Source: Pseudohongiella sp. (GTDB lineage: Bacteria > Pseudomonadota > Gammaproteobacteria > Pseudomonadales > Pseudohongiellaceae). Taken from it: DNA of 64,000 bases. The DNA lies in the NCBI RefSeq assembly GCF_011050365.1, contig NZ_DRFV01000015.1, positions 124,001 to 188,000 of the forward strand, read 5' to 3'. Below are positions 1 to 12,293 of this stretch, in pieces. Position numbers and translations under genes: made by a program. A model generated the notes under the pieces. That model worked only from the letters and a program-made list of their open reading frames with translations, was not told where the DNA came from and did no database searches. Each line of letters begins with the position of its first letter. Within the stretch, counting starts at the first letter, position 1.

Positions 1-16
1 GCGTGATTACAACCTG

Positions 17-46
17 TTGCAATTAGACAAAAATGGTGAATAATAC
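17..46 (+). promoter_or_regulatory. candidate promoter of the cold-shock gene
   Basis: TTGCAA (17-22) and TAATAC (41-46) are separated by 18 nt and resemble sigma-70 -35/-10 boxes. A perfect TTGACA also lies at 50-55, but I see no good -10 at the right distance from it. Either start point would give a long (about 80-100 nt) 5' leader, as is usual for cold-shock genes. Inference from motif match only. Confidence 0.4.
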
Positions 47-149
47 GCTTTGACAGGGACGGCAAAAACCGTTAAGGATAACACTTGGGTCAAAGAACCC
101 GACGTGTACGACAATTAAAATAAAATTATACGTAGAACGGAGTATTACA

Positions 150-371
150 ATGGCTACGGGGCAAGTAAAGTGGTTTAACAACGCAAAGGGTTTTGGTTTC
201 ATTCTGCCGGATGACGGTGGTAGCGACCTGTTCGCACACTATTCAGCTATCGGAATGGACGGCTACAAAACACTCAAAGCGGGACAGCCCGTTGAATTCG
301 AAACTCTGCAGGGACCCAAAGGATTGCACGCAACCAATATCAGGCCCGCTGAACAGCAACAGCAAGCCTGA
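150..371 (+). CDS. cspD: CspD-like cold-shock domain protein
   Basis: A 73-residue single cold-shock domain protein that binds single-stranded nucleic acid through an OB fold. The RNP1 motif (KGFGFI, about residues 13-18) and RNP2 (LFAHY, about 27-31) are both present. The start [13 protein letters not shown] and the [11 protein letters not shown] segment are closer to CspD than to CspA; in E. coli CspD is a replication-inhibiting, stationary-phase paralog, but that role is not shown by this sequence. A CGGAG ribosome site precedes the ATG by about 7 nt. It is monocistronic, with a terminator-like hairpin about 50 nt downstream. The short Gln-rich tail (QQQQA) is species-specific. Confidence 0.9.
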   Translation: MATGQVKWFNNAKGFGFILPDDGGSDLFAHYSAIGMDGYKTLKAGQPVEFETLQGPKGLHATNIRPAEQQQQA

Positions 372-422
372 GCTTCAGGGTCTAACGGCAGCATTAATGA
401 TGCTGATAGCGGCGTCAGGGGC

Positions 423-456
423 GGCGGTAACCAGATACAGTGGTTATCGCCGTTTT
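423..456 (+). terminator. rho-independent terminator after cspD
   Basis: Arms GGCGGTAACCA (423-433) and TGGTTATCGCC (441-451) pair along 11 bp with one G-U, enclosing a 7-nt loop, and are followed by G and TTTT. It sits between cspD and rluE and would separate their transcripts. Confidence 0.6.
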
Positions 457-511
457 GCATTCTGTCCGGGGTGTTGCAAGAGCGGCGTGCATGCAGGACG
501 TCCAATTCAGC

Positions 512-517
512 TATAAT
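512..517 (+). promoter_or_regulatory. -10 box of rluE, probably leaderless
   Basis: A perfect TATAAT at 512-517 lies 7 nt before the homology-supported ATG at 525, so transcription would start at or next to the start codon. No -35 match is obvious and no Shine-Dalgarno sequence precedes the ATG. Confidence 0.5.
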
Positions 518-524
518 ACGCCAC

Positions 525-1094
525 ATGCCGCAACTCATACTGTTCAATAAACCATTCAATGTGCTGTCGCAATTCACCGGTGCTGCGCCCGAGGAAACCC
601 TCGCCCACTATCTGCAGGCGCCCGGGTTTTATCCGGCGGGACGACTGGACAAGGATTCCGAAGGTCTGTTGCTGCTGACCGATTGCGGCGAAACCCAGCA
701 ACGAATCAGCAACCCAAAACACAAACTTGGCAAGATCTATTGGTCCCAGGTCGAAGGTCTGGTGTCAGATGAGGCACTACAGAGGCTGCAGCAGGGGGTA
801 AAGCTAAAGGATGGGCGCAGTCGTCCGGCAGGGGCCCAAATCTTGTCGGACCCTGAGGTTAATGCGCAAATCTGGTCGCGCATGCCACCCATCCGTGAAC
901 GCAAACTGATTCCAACATCCTGGCTGGCGCTAACCTTGTACGAAGGACGCAATCGGCAGGTTCGCAGGATGACAGCAGCCGTCGGTTGCCCGACCTTGCG
1001 CCTGATCCGTCAGAGTATCGGCGACTGGCAGCTTGGGGATCTGCAGCCGGGTGATTACCGGATCCTCACCCTGCCCCCACGCTGGTGGCAATGA
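525..1094 (+). CDS. rluE: 23S rRNA pseudouridine synthase RluE-type
   Basis: A 189-residue RsuA/RluB/E/F-family pseudouridine synthase. The family's catalytic motif GRLDKDSEGLLLLT is near residues 38-51, its Asp being the nucleophile, and a C-terminal RNRQVRRM motif is also present. It starts directly with the catalytic domain without an S4 domain, as RluE does; E. coli RluE modifies U2457 of 23S rRNA. The start MPQLILFNKPF at 525 matches the family N-terminus. An ATG at 471 in the same frame would add 18 unrelated residues. Confidence 0.85.
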   Translation: MPQLILFNKPFNVLSQFTGAAPEETLAHYLQAPGFYPAGRLDKDSEGLLLLTDCGETQQRISNPKHKLGKIYWSQVEGLVSDEALQRLQQGVKLKDGRSRPAGAQILSDPEVNAQIWSRMPPIRERKLIPTSWLALTLYEGRNRQVRRMTAAVGCPTLRLIRQSIGDWQLGDLQPGDYRILTLPPRWWQ

Positions 1095-1100
1095 CATCGG

Positions 1101-1583
1101 CTATTCCGCGCCCTGTTTGTTTTGCCAGCGCGCCGCGGCCTCATGATCAGAGGTCCGGCTGTCGACCCAGAAATTCTGCGTCCCGGTGACCTGCTTCTTC
1201 CAGAACGGCGCCGACGTCTTGAGATAGTCCATGATGAAATGAGCCGCCTCAAACGCTGCTTCCCGGTGCGAGCTGGCTGTCGCTACCAGGACTATCTGAT
1301 CCCCCGGCTGCAGTGTTCCCACGCGATGAATAATGCGACACACAGACAGCGGCCAGCGATCCGCGGCCTGTTCGGCAATGTCCTGCAAGGCCTTTTCTGT
1401 CATGCCCGGGTAGTGCTCCAGTGTCAGGCTCTGTTCTGCACTGCCGCTGTCCTGCAGCTCACGCACCAGGCCGCTGAAAATTGTTACCGCGCCGGGATTG
1501 TCTGCCTTGTCCCGGACCGAGGCATACTCCGTTGCCAGATCAAAGTCCTGCGGCTGCACATCTACACGTATCATGGTGGCCAT
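1101..1583 (-). CDS. moaE: molybdopterin synthase catalytic subunit MoaE
   Basis: The 160-residue large subunit of molybdopterin synthase, which with MoaD converts cyclic pyranopterin monophosphate to molybdopterin. Family features visible: GAVTIFSGLVR near the N-terminus, LEHYPGM, HRVG, the SSHREAAFEA segment, and a C-terminal APFWKKQ that carries the family's active-site Lys. It is last in moaC-moaD-moaE, starting 2 nt after the moaD stop. An ATG three codons downstream (1574) is an alternative start. The 3' end faces rluE with a 6-nt gap. Confidence 0.93.
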   Translation of the reverse strand: MATMIRVDVQPQDFDLATEYASVRDKADNPGAVTIFSGLVRELQDSGSAEQSLTLEHYPGMTEKALQDIAEQAADRWPLSVCRIIHRVGTLQPGDQIVLVATASSHREAAFEAAHFIMDYLKTSAPFWKKQVTGTQNFWVDSRTSDHEAAARWQNKQGAE

Positions 1584-1585
1584 TG

Positions 1586-1837
1586 TCAGCCCCCTGTCAT
1601 CGGCGGGAAGAACGCAATCTCTTCATTCCCTGTCAGTGTCTGATCACGGTCAGCAACCGCCTGATTGACCGCGACAAGTATCCGGTTGCGATCTTCCAGC
1701 AACGGCCATGCGCCGCCGCGCGCGCTCAGCATGGCAATCAGGTCGGCCACGGTACTGATCTGCGCTGCCTGTTCGATGGTTTCGCTGTCGCGGCCAAGTG
1801 CTTCCCGCACACTGGCAAAATAGTGAATGCTAAGCAT
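1586..1837 (-). CDS. moaD: molybdopterin synthase sulfur carrier MoaD
   Basis: An 83-residue ubiquitin-fold sulfur carrier ending in Gly-Gly (FFPPMTGG). The terminal Gly is thiocarboxylated and inserted into MoaE, as the family requires. The N-terminus MLSIHYFASVREALG is typical. It lies between moaC (5-nt gap) and moaE (2-nt gap), so all three are one operon. Confidence 0.93.
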   Translation of the reverse strand: MLSIHYFASVREALGRDSETIEQAAQISTVADLIAMLSARGGAWPLLEDRNRILVAVNQAVADRDQTLTGNEEIAFFPPMTGG

Positions 1838-1842
1838 AATGT

Positions 1843-2325
1843 TTAGTCTGCCTTTCTCTGATAATCACCTGATTTTCCGCCTTTTTTCTCAAGCACGCGG
1901 ATATTGCTGATGACCATGTTCTTGTCTACTGCCTTACACATATCGTATATGGTCAGTGCGGCCACCGACACCGCTGTCAGCGCTTCCATCTCAACGCCTG
2001 TCTTGCCATCAAGTGCGCAACTGGCATGGATAAGCACTCGATTGCCGGTCGTGTCCAACTCAAAATCCACGGTCACTGATGTCAGCATCAAGGGATGGCA
2101 CAAAGGGATCAGGTCGGAACATTTCTTGGCCGCCTGAATACCTGCGATGCGGGCCACCGCGAGTACGTCGCCCTTTTTGTGTCCGCGGCCGGCAATCAGC
2201 GCCAGCGTGTCGGCTGCCATCGTCACCTCAGCAGCGGCAAGCGCAATGCGGGATGTCACCGCCTTGCCACCGACATCGACCATGCGGGCGTTACCCTGCG
2301 CATCCAGATGTGTTAATTCAGTCAT
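1843..2325 (-). CDS. moaC: cyclic pyranopterin monophosphate synthase MoaC
   Basis: A 160-residue MoaC, which acts after the radical-SAM enzyme MoaA to form cyclic pyranopterin monophosphate. Signature segments: [14 protein letters not shown] at the N-terminus, [15 protein letters not shown] (about residues 70-84), the [23 protein letters not shown] block read in two halves, and a C-terminal Lys-rich GGKSGDY tail. First gene of the moaCDE operon. moaA and moaB are not nearby. The 5' region is short and I could not recognise a molybdenum-cofactor riboswitch in it. Confidence 0.95.
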   Translation of the reverse strand: MTELTHLDAQGNARMVDVGGKAVTSRIALAAAEVTMAADTLALIAGRGHKKGDVLAVARIAGIQAAKKCSDLIPLCHPLMLTSVTVDFELDTTGNRVLIHASCALDGKTGVEMEALTAVSVAALTIYDMCKAVDKNMVISNIRVLEKKGGKSGDYQRKAD

Positions 2326-2508
2326 CGTCTTCCCTGTTTACGGTTTATTAAAAACGCGGCCATTATCACCCTTATTGGTCACGAAGTGGAGGCATTTTCC
2401 GGTGTTTTCCGGTACAATCCCCGCCCTGTTGATGACCCCGCCCGGGCATCATAATGGCACCGGGTGCAAACCTCAAAACCTGTTTTGGATACGCTGAAAA
2501 GAGCCCGT

Positions 2509-6176
<3,668 letters not shown>

Positions 6177-6253
6177 CAAAATCATTTATCCACAACCATT
6201 TTACCAAAGCTGTCTGATCAAACCTGTTTGCACTCAGACCGCATTGTGTGACA

Positions 6254-6285
6254 CCGGGCCAACGTTACCGACAGCCCGGAGTTTT
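6254..6285 (+). terminator. possible weak terminator after purB
   Basis: CCGGGC (6254-6259) and GCCCGG (6274-6279) form a 6-bp stem with a 14-nt loop, followed by A, G and TTTT. It lies just before the roxA ribosome site, so it could alternatively be an attenuating leader structure. Confidence 0.3.
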
Positions 6286-6299
6286 AACGAGGAACGTTC

Positions 6300-7505
6300 G
6301 TGATTGAATCTGTATTGCCTGCCGAATTTGACCGGCAGCTGTTTTTGCGTGATTACTGGCAAAAGAAACCATTGCTGATTCGGGCCGGAGAGCTGCCTTT
6401 TGTTGATCCCATAACGCCGGAAGAACTTGCTGGCCTGGCATGTGAACAGGAAGTGGAATCGCGACTGATCCAGGTCAATTCTGCGCAGGACTCGTGGCAG
6501 TTGCGCACCGGTCCGTTCACCGAAGCCGAATTTGAGTCCCTGCCGCAGACGCATTACAGCCTGCTGGTGCAGGCAGTTGATCACTGGACGGATGAGGTCA
6601 GCGCCCTGTTGGCGGATTTTGATTTCATTCCGTCCTGGCGTATCGATGATGTGATGGTCAGTTATGCCACCGACGGTGGCAATGTCGGGCCTCACTTTGA
6701 TTACTATGACGTGTTTCTGATTCAGGGCATGGGTCAGAAACGCTGGCAAACGGGTGCCATGTGCAACAGCATGACGCCACGCCGTGATGAAAGTGGATTG
6801 CGCCTGCTGCAGGATTTTCAGGCGGAACAGGAATGGATTGTAAACCCCGGCGACATTCTCTACCTGCCGCCGGGTGTGTCACACTACGGCGTGGCAATTG
6901 GCAACAGCATGACCTATTCCGTGGGGTTTCGTGCGCCGTCGCATGCCGACATTGCCAGTGGACTGGCAGACGAAATACTCGATGATCTGACAGAAGATCA
7001 ACGCTTTGTTGATGTTAAACCAGGCATACCTTTGCACCCGGGTGAAATATCTCCGGAAGTTGTCCGGCACCTGCGCGAGCTGGTTATGGGCATGATTGAC
7101 CGGCCAGAGCTGATGCGGCAGTGGTTTGGCAAAACCATGACAACGCCAAAATACGCCACGGAGGATGCACCTTCCTGCTGTGAGCATGAGGATGGTCATG
7201 ACCATAACCATGCCGACATTAGCGATATAATTTCATTGCGCGCAGCGCTCGACGCTGGTGCGGAAGTATTCAAGGTGCCGGGCTCCCGTTATGCCTATGC
7301 GCTGGATAGCTCGCATGCCGAGCTGTTTGTCGACGGTGAGTGTTATCACTGTAACTGGCGTCTGCTCACCTTGCTGCAGGCACTGAGCGCGCCCGGTTAT
7401 ACTGAAGCGCTGGACCCTGACGTGGTGGCGGCCTGTAATGCCGATGAAGAGGCAGCACAGTTATTGCTGACCTTGTACAATCGTGGCTCACTGATTATTG
7501 GCTGA
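6300..7505 (+). CDS. roxA: ribosomal protein uL16 arginine hydroxylase RoxA (YcfD), with His-rich insert
   Basis: A 401-residue JmjC/cupin 2-oxoglutarate-Fe(II) oxygenase like E. coli YcfD/RoxA, which hydroxylates an Arg of 50S protein uL16. Fe ligands are H132 and D134 (VGPHFDYYDVF) and H195 (PPGVSHYG). RIDDVMVSY and the long helical/winged C-terminal region also match. It starts with GTG after an ACGAGGA ribosome site. Odd feature: residues 293-304 read CCEHEDGHDHNH, a Cys/His-rich metal-binding-like loop absent from my recollection of E. coli RoxA and located between the dimerisation and C-terminal domains. About 28 residues longer than the E. coli protein. Confidence 0.9.
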   Translation: MIESVLPAEFDRQLFLRDYWQKKPLLIRAGELPFVDPITPEELAGLACEQEVESRLIQVNSAQDSWQLRTGPFTEAEFESLPQTHYSLLVQAVDHWTDEVSALLADFDFIPSWRIDDVMVSYATDGGNVGPHFDYYDVFLIQGMGQKRWQTGAMCNSMTPRRDESGLRLLQDFQAEQEWIVNPGDILYLPPGVSHYGVAIGNSMTYSVGFRAPSHADIASGLADEILDDLTEDQRFVDVKPGIPLHPGEISPEVVRHLRELVMGMIDRPELMRQWFGKTMTTPKYATEDAPSCCEHEDGHDHNHADISDIISLRAALDAGAEVFKVPGSRYAYALDSSHAELFVDGECYHCNWRLLTLLQALSAPGYTEALDPDVVAACNADEEAAQLLLTLYNRGSLIIG

Positions 7506-7571
7506 CGGGTGGTTTCAACGACAGCATTATGGTTTTCCGGGACTCCTGACAACATTCAACATAGGCTTTTT

Positions 7572-8315
7572 ATGACCTGCTTTTTGCGCACACTTGCCCT
7601 GAGACTCATAACGCCGGTAGTTGGCGCCATTATGTTATCGACCGCAGTCGCCTCTGTGGCTCAGGAAGGCACCGGGGAACGGGCCGTCATCGACATCATT
7701 CAGATCATGCACCGTGACCCCGGCCAAATTCGTGAGAGTGTGCGACCCGTGCTCGACCCCCGCGGCAGCATCGGGCAAATGGATGACAAACTGATTATCG
7801 CGACAACTGCATCAAATCTGCTGCAGATACAGGACATCATTGCCGACACCGATGTGCTGCCCCGGCGCCTGGTCATAGGCGTTGATTTTGCGTATTCATC
7901 TGAACTGACTGGCACCGATGGCAATGACGCCAACGCCAGCGTCCGCGAGGGGCAACAGCAAAGCCAGGCTATTGAAGGTCAACAGCTGGTTTTTATCGCA
8001 GGCACCGATGGCACGGATGACTCGGAGGTCAGTAACCCGGCGCGCATCACTATTGCCGCAGAAATCCTGCCTGGTGACGCTGCCGGGAATCTGGCTTCCG
8101 TGAACGTGATTCTGGACAACGTCCCGGGGCTGACGGGAAGCCACATCATGCGTGTGCCGCTGGGCGTCTGGCAGCGCATCCCTGTGCCGGTACCCGAAAC
8201 GTTAGATGGCACCGACAATACTGTGGAGAATGGCACAGATGTCAGTGCCGCGGCCGATGATGCGACGTCTCCCATCAACGCTGACGTGGCCGTGCGTGTC
8301 GATAGAGTCCCTTGA
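7572..8315 (+). CDS. exported protein with a secretin-type N domain
   Basis: A 247-residue protein with an apparent signal peptide (TM-like LALRLITPVVGAIML, cleavage around AVASVAQ). Residues about 35-105 look like a secretin N-domain/NolW-like repeat: IIQIMHRDPGQIRESVRPVLDP followed by DDKLIIATTASNLLQIQDIIAD and PRRLVIGVDF. There is no secretin beta-barrel. The rest is low-complexity and Asp/Thr-rich. The ATG at 7572 is chosen because it begins the signal peptide. The stop overlaps the pabB start (TGATG), so the two are probably cotranslated although functionally unrelated. Function unknown; it may be a periplasmic adaptor or a degenerate secretin fragment. Confidence 0.7.
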   Translation: MTCFLRTLALRLITPVVGAIMLSTAVASVAQEGTGERAVIDIIQIMHRDPGQIRESVRPVLDPRGSIGQMDDKLIIATTASNLLQIQDIIADTDVLPRRLVIGVDFAYSSELTGTDGNDANASVREGQQQSQAIEGQQLVFIAGTDGTDDSEVSNPARITIAAEILPGDAAGNLASVNVILDNVPGLTGSHIMRVPLGVWQRIPVPVPETLDGTDNTVENGTDVSAAADDATSPINADVAVRVDRVP

Positions 8316-9760
8316 TGGCAGAACTCCTGTTGCAGTCTTTGCCGTATCAACGCGATAGCAATGATCTGATCAGGCGTATCGGTGCCCTGCCCGATGCCGT
8401 TTGCCTGGATAGCGGCCTGGGCAATCAGCAAACAGGCCGCTACGACATTCTGACTGGCTTGCCTTCGCGCCAGTTGCGTATGCGCGCAACGTCCCGGCGC
8501 CCGGTTCTGGAGCAGCGTCAGGACGGGCAAAGGTCATGGCAGGTCATGCCAGCGTCTTCGTGCATCTTTGCCGAAGCAGAGTCGCTGTTGCAACAGGACC
8601 GACCTGACAGCAAAACGATGGCGCAGCTTTCACAGCTGCCCTTTTGTGGTGGTGTCATTGCCTGTTTCGGTTATGACGCAGCGTCACCGCAGGCAACGCA
8701 ACATGATTCCGGCGCGCTGCACGATATCCTGATGCAGGTGCCTGTTGCCGTGTGCGGTCTCTATCAATGGGCGATTGTTGTCGATCATCAAAGCATGACA
8801 ACATCATTGTTTATACTGCCTGAGTGCCCTGACGTGATTCGTCAGCAAGTGCTGCAGGACGTTGTCCCCCCGCTCCTGCATTGCACAGACGCCGAGTCAG
8901 ACGCCGCAGCAAGGAGCAGTGATTTCGATCTGCACAGATCATTTCAGGCGCAACTGTCCCGCTCTCAATACGAAGCTGCTTTCGACCGGCTGAAATCCTA
9001 CATCGTCGCCGGTGACTGCTACCAGGCCAATCTTGCAATTCCTTTCGTCGGGGCTTTCAGTGGCGACCCTTTGCAAGCCTATCTGACCCTGCGGCAACAC
9101 AGCCACAGTCCGTTTTCCGCCTTTATGAATACCGGTGATACGCAAATCCTCAGTTTATCTCCCGAACGCTTTGTGTCCGTTCAGGATCGTCAGGTCACCA
9201 CCCAGCCTATCAAGGGTACGCGCAAACGCTCACCAGACCCGGTCATCGACAGACAACTCAGTGACGAGCTGCTGGCCAGTGAAAAAGACCGGGCCGAAAA
9301 TCTGATGATTGTTGATCTGTTGCGCAATGATCTGGGCACTGTCTGTGAAACCGGTTCCGTGCAAACCCGGGAATTATTCAAATTGCACAGCTTCAGTCAG
9401 GTGCATCACCTGATCAGCACTATCACCGGTACATTGCCTTTACATGTCAGTCCATTGGCATTGCTGAAGCGCTGTTTTCCAGGTGGCTCTATCACCGGGG
9501 CGCCGAAAATCAGAGCCATGCAGATCATTGCCGAACTTGAGCCGCTGCCGCGTGCCGTCTACTGCGGCAGTGTCGCCTATTGCGACTATCGCGGCAAAAT
9601 GGACAGCAATATCTGCATACGGACGTTGTTATGCCGGCAAGGTCATATATTTTGCTGGGGCGGGGGTGGCATTGTGGCTGATTCGGAGGTGTCGCGCGAA
9701 TACCAGGAGGCCCATGACAAGGTGTCTACTCTGATGGATCTGGTATCCGCGCGCCCGTAA
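8315..9760 (+). CDS. pabB: aminodeoxychorismate synthase component I
   Basis: A 481-residue chorismate-utilising enzyme that makes 4-amino-4-deoxychorismate for folate. The diagnostic PIKGT motif (Lys in place of the Ala of anthranilate synthase) is present as QPIKGTRKRSPDP, with EKDRAENLMIVDLLRNDLG, PGGSITGAPKIRAM and the C-terminal GKMDSNICIRTL. These mark it as PabB rather than TrpE. An ATG at 8315 overlaps the previous stop (TGATG). The stop codon abuts the convergent thrH stop with no intervening base. Confidence 0.93.
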   Translation: MAELLLQSLPYQRDSNDLIRRIGALPDAVCLDSGLGNQQTGRYDILTGLPSRQLRMRATSRRPVLEQRQDGQRSWQVMPASSCIFAEAESLLQQDRPDSKTMAQLSQLPFCGGVIACFGYDAASPQATQHDSGALHDILMQVPVAVCGLYQWAIVVDHQSMTTSLFILPECPDVIRQQVLQDVVPPLLHCTDAESDAAARSSDFDLHRSFQAQLSRSQYEAAFDRLKSYIVAGDCYQANLAIPFVGAFSGDPLQAYLTLRQHSHSPFSAFMNTGDTQILSLSPERFVSVQDRQVTTQPIKGTRKRSPDPVIDRQLSDELLASEKDRAENLMIVDLLRNDLGTVCETGSVQTRELFKLHSFSQVHHLISTITGTLPLHVSPLALLKRCFPGGSITGAPKIRAMQIIAELEPLPRAVYCGSVAYCDYRGKMDSNICIRTLLCRQGHIFCWGGGGIVADSEVSREYQEAHDKVSTLMDLVSARP

Positions 9761-10378
9761 TTACAAACTTAAAGTCCGTACGCTGGCCTTGAGAAACTCC
9801 TGTTTCAGCTCCTCGTATTCATGTACCGCCGGAAACTGGGGAAATTCCCGGATCACATTGTCCGGTGCCCGGAACAAAATGCCGGCCTCTGCCTCAGACA
9901 ACATGGTGGTATCGTTGTAGGAGTCTCCGGCCGCGATAACACGGTATTTAAGACTGTGAAAAGCTTTCACTGACTCGCGCTTGGGGTCTTTCTGGCGCAG
10001 GTGGTAGTTCACAATCATGCCGCTTTCGTCAGACTCCAGGCGATGGCAGAACAGCGTTGGGAAACCCAGTTGGCGCATCAGGGGCTGGGCAAATTCGTAG
10101 TAGGTATCGGACAATATTACAACCTGGAATCGCTCACGTAACCAGTCCACAAATTCGCGGGCTCCGGGCATCGGCGCCATGCCAGCGATTACCTCCTGAA
10201 TATCCGGCAAGCCCAGTTTGTGCTCGCGCAGAATTCGTAAGCGTTGCTGCATCAATACATCATAGTCCGGGATATCACGCGTGGTAGCCCGCAGTTCATC
10301 AATACCTGTGCGCTCCGCGAAATCAATCCAGATTTCCGGAATCAACACACCCTCAAGATCAAGACAGGCGATCTCCAC
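9761..10378 (-). CDS. thrH: ThrH: phosphoserine phosphatase / phosphoserine:homoserine phosphotransferase
   Basis: A 205-residue HAD-family protein very close to Pseudomonas ThrH, which dephosphorylates phosphoserine and can transfer the phosphate to homoserine. The nucleophile motif is MEIACLDLEGVL (DxEG), with LSDTYYEF (motif II), the QKDPKR segment and GDSYNDTTML (motif III/IV). It starts with GTG preceded by GAGAGGT. Convergent with pabB and divergent from cysH; the thrH-cysH-cysB neighbourhood is also found in P. aeruginosa. Confidence 0.93.
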   Translation of the reverse strand: MEIACLDLEGVLIPEIWIDFAERTGIDELRATTRDIPDYDVLMQQRLRILREHKLGLPDIQEVIAGMAPMPGAREFVDWLRERFQVVILSDTYYEFAQPLMRQLGFPTLFCHRLESDESGMIVNYHLRQKDPKRESVKAFHSLKYRVIAAGDSYNDTTMLSEAEAGILFRAPDNVIREFPQFPAVHEYEELKQEFLKASVRTLSL

Positions 10379-10582
10379 GCAAAATACCTCTCGTCAGTTC
10401 ATGTCAGTTCAGTTGTCAGACAACGGCGTTGTCATCGCAAGGCGGCAATTTTATAGTTACGCCGCCAGACATACCAGCACCCTGAAGGCAGTTGCCTGAC
10501 AAAAACGTGCAAGCAACCTTATTGCACCCTACAATACCGCCTGAGTCCGGCACCATGAACCACAATGAATCGAAGGTAGAGC

Positions 10583-11305
10583 ATGATTAGCGCGCAAAAT
10601 ATCGTTGAAATAAATGAACAATTCAACCGCATGGAGCCCAAAGAGATTCTGCAGCAGGTGCTGGCGGATATCCCCAATGTTGTAGTGTCGTTCAGTGGTG
10701 CCGAAGATGTCGCGCTGGTAGTGATGGCCTGGAAACTGAAAAAGAATATCAAGGTATTCACGCTCGATACCGGGCGCCTGCACGCTCAAACCTATCAGTT
10801 TATTGACAGGGTTCGACAGGATTACGGCCTCGATCTGGATTTTCTCTACCCGGATACCGCGGCGATTCAGGCGCTAACCGGGCGCAAGGGTTTATTCAGT
10901 TTCTATCAGGATGGCCACGAGGAGTGTTGCTCGATTCGTAAAACCGAGCCGTTGCGCCGGCAATTGGCAACTGTTGATGCCTGGATTACCGGTCAACGCA
11001 AGGATCAGAGTCCGACCCGCACGGATGTGGCGCTGGCCCAGGTGGACTCGACATTTGCCGCGCCAGGTAAAACCTTGCTGAAGTTTAACCCTTTTGCCAA
11101 CTGGCGCTCAAAAGACGTCTGGGATTATATCCGCATGTTTGATCTGCCCTACAACCCTCTTCATGACCAGGGCTACGTCAGCATCGGCTGTGAACCCTGC
11201 ACCAAACCCATTGGTCCCAATCAGCATGAACGCGAAGGCCGGTGGTGGTGGGAGGAAGCAACAGCAAAAGAGTGCGGATTGCACAAGATCAATATTATTG
11301 AGTAA
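10583..11305 (+). CDS. cysH: adenylylsulfate (APS) reductase, Fe-S type CysH
   Basis: A 240-residue assimilatory sulfonucleotide reductase producing sulfite and AMP. It carries the four cysteines of the [4Fe-4S] type, C115-C116 (EECCSIRK) and C203/C206 (IGCEPCTK), plus the catalytic C231 (ECGLH). The cluster cysteines indicate use of APS rather than PAPS, as in Pseudomonas. The SFSGAEDV P-loop-like motif and [10 protein letters not shown] are typical. A possible TACAAT -10 lies about 50 nt upstream. The 3' end overlaps the convergent cysB gene by 11 nt. Confidence 0.95.
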   Translation: MISAQNIVEINEQFNRMEPKEILQQVLADIPNVVVSFSGAEDVALVVMAWKLKKNIKVFTLDTGRLHAQTYQFIDRVRQDYGLDLDFLYPDTAAIQALTGRKGLFSFYQDGHEECCSIRKTEPLRRQLATVDAWITGQRKDQSPTRTDVALAQVDSTFAAPGKTLLKFNPFANWRSKDVWDYIRMFDLPYNPLHDQGYVSIGCEPCTKPIGPNQHEREGRWWWEEATAKECGLHKINIIE

Positions 11306-12293
11306 TGTCAGGCATACTGTTGAGTTCCGGCAATACTGTATTGGCAAACAGCCTGTCGATATCTGACTGACTCTGACATTGAATCACCTCTTCCACGCCC
11401 GGCCCGGTCTCATTGCCGGCAAACATGCGCATGAAGTCGATCATGTAGGCGCGCAACAGGGTGCCGCGCCTGAATCCGATGCGAGTCACGCTGTAATCAA
11501 ACAGGTCACTGGCATTGAGTGCTATCAGGTCACTGTCCCTGTGCGCGTCATAGGCCATATTGGCAATAATGCCAACACCCAGGCCGAGGCGAACATAGGT
11601 TTTAATGACATCTGCATCGACCGCCGTGAAGACAACCCGGGGGTCGAGACCCTGGGCAGCAAACGCATCGTCCAGTCGCGAGCGGCCGGTAAAACCGATC
11701 ACATAAGTGACCAATGGATACGCGGCGACATCGGCAAGTGTCAAACGTTCAAGGGTCGCCAGAGGATGTCCGCGCGGGACCAGCACTGCGCGGTTCCAGC
11801 GATAACACGGCATCATCATCAGGTCACTGAAATTTTCCATGGCTTCGGTGGCAATGGCAAAGTCTGCTGCGCCCTTGGCCGCCATTTCGGCAATTTGATG
11901 GGGTGTTCCCTGATGCAACTGCAGAGATACATCGGGGTACTTCTTGATGAACGCCGAAATCACCGGTGGTAGCACATAGCGACTCTGCGTATGGGTGGTG
12001 GCGATGACCAGGCTGCCTGAGCTGTCATCACAAAATTCGGCTGCCATGCGGCGAATATTGTCGGTGCGTTGCAGCACTTCTCCCGCCGTCTTCATAATTG
12101 CCTGACCTGCTTCGGTCATCCCCACCAGATGTTTACCGTTGCGCAGAAATATCTTTAGCCCCAGCTCTTCCTCCAGTGCCAGTATCTGTTTGCTCATGCC
12201 GGACTGTGACGTATGCAAACGTTGTGCTGCGGTCGAGACACTGAAGCCATGGCGGGACACTTCCCAGATATAGCGCAATTGTTGAAGCTTCAT
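11295..12293 (-). CDS. cysB: LysR-type regulator CysB
   Basis: A 332-residue LysR-family activator of sulfur assimilation genes. The N-terminal winged HTH starts [12 protein letters not shown] and includes [16 protein letters not shown]; the rest is a periplasmic-binding-like effector domain (N-acetylserine in the family). Length and sequence are CysB-like rather than Cbl. The start overlaps the stop of the 5'-nucleotidase gene (ATGA), so the two are coupled. The 3' end overlaps cysH, a likely target gene transcribed in the opposite direction. Confidence 0.95.
   Translation of the reverse strand: MKLQQLRYIWEVSRHGFSVSTAAQRLHTSQSGMSKQILALEEELGLKIFLRNGKHLVGMTEAGQAIMKTAGEVLQRTDNIRRMAAEFCDDSSGSLVIATTHTQSRYVLPPVISAFIKKYPDVSLQLHQGTPHQIAEMAAKGAADFAIATEAMENFSDLMMMPCYRWNRAVLVPRGHPLATLERLTLADVAAYPLVTYVIGFTGRSRLDDAFAAQGLDPRVVFTAVDADVIKTYVRLGLGVGIIANMAYDAHRDSDLIALNASDLFDYSVTRIGFRRGTLLRAYMIDFMRMFAGNETGPGVEEVIQCQSQSDIDRLFANTVLPELNSMPDITQ

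Noticed and set aside
2326-2463. Molybdenum-cofactor riboswitch upstream of moaC
   Set aside because: The upstream region is short, shared with the nudJ leader, and I could not recognise the conserved core.
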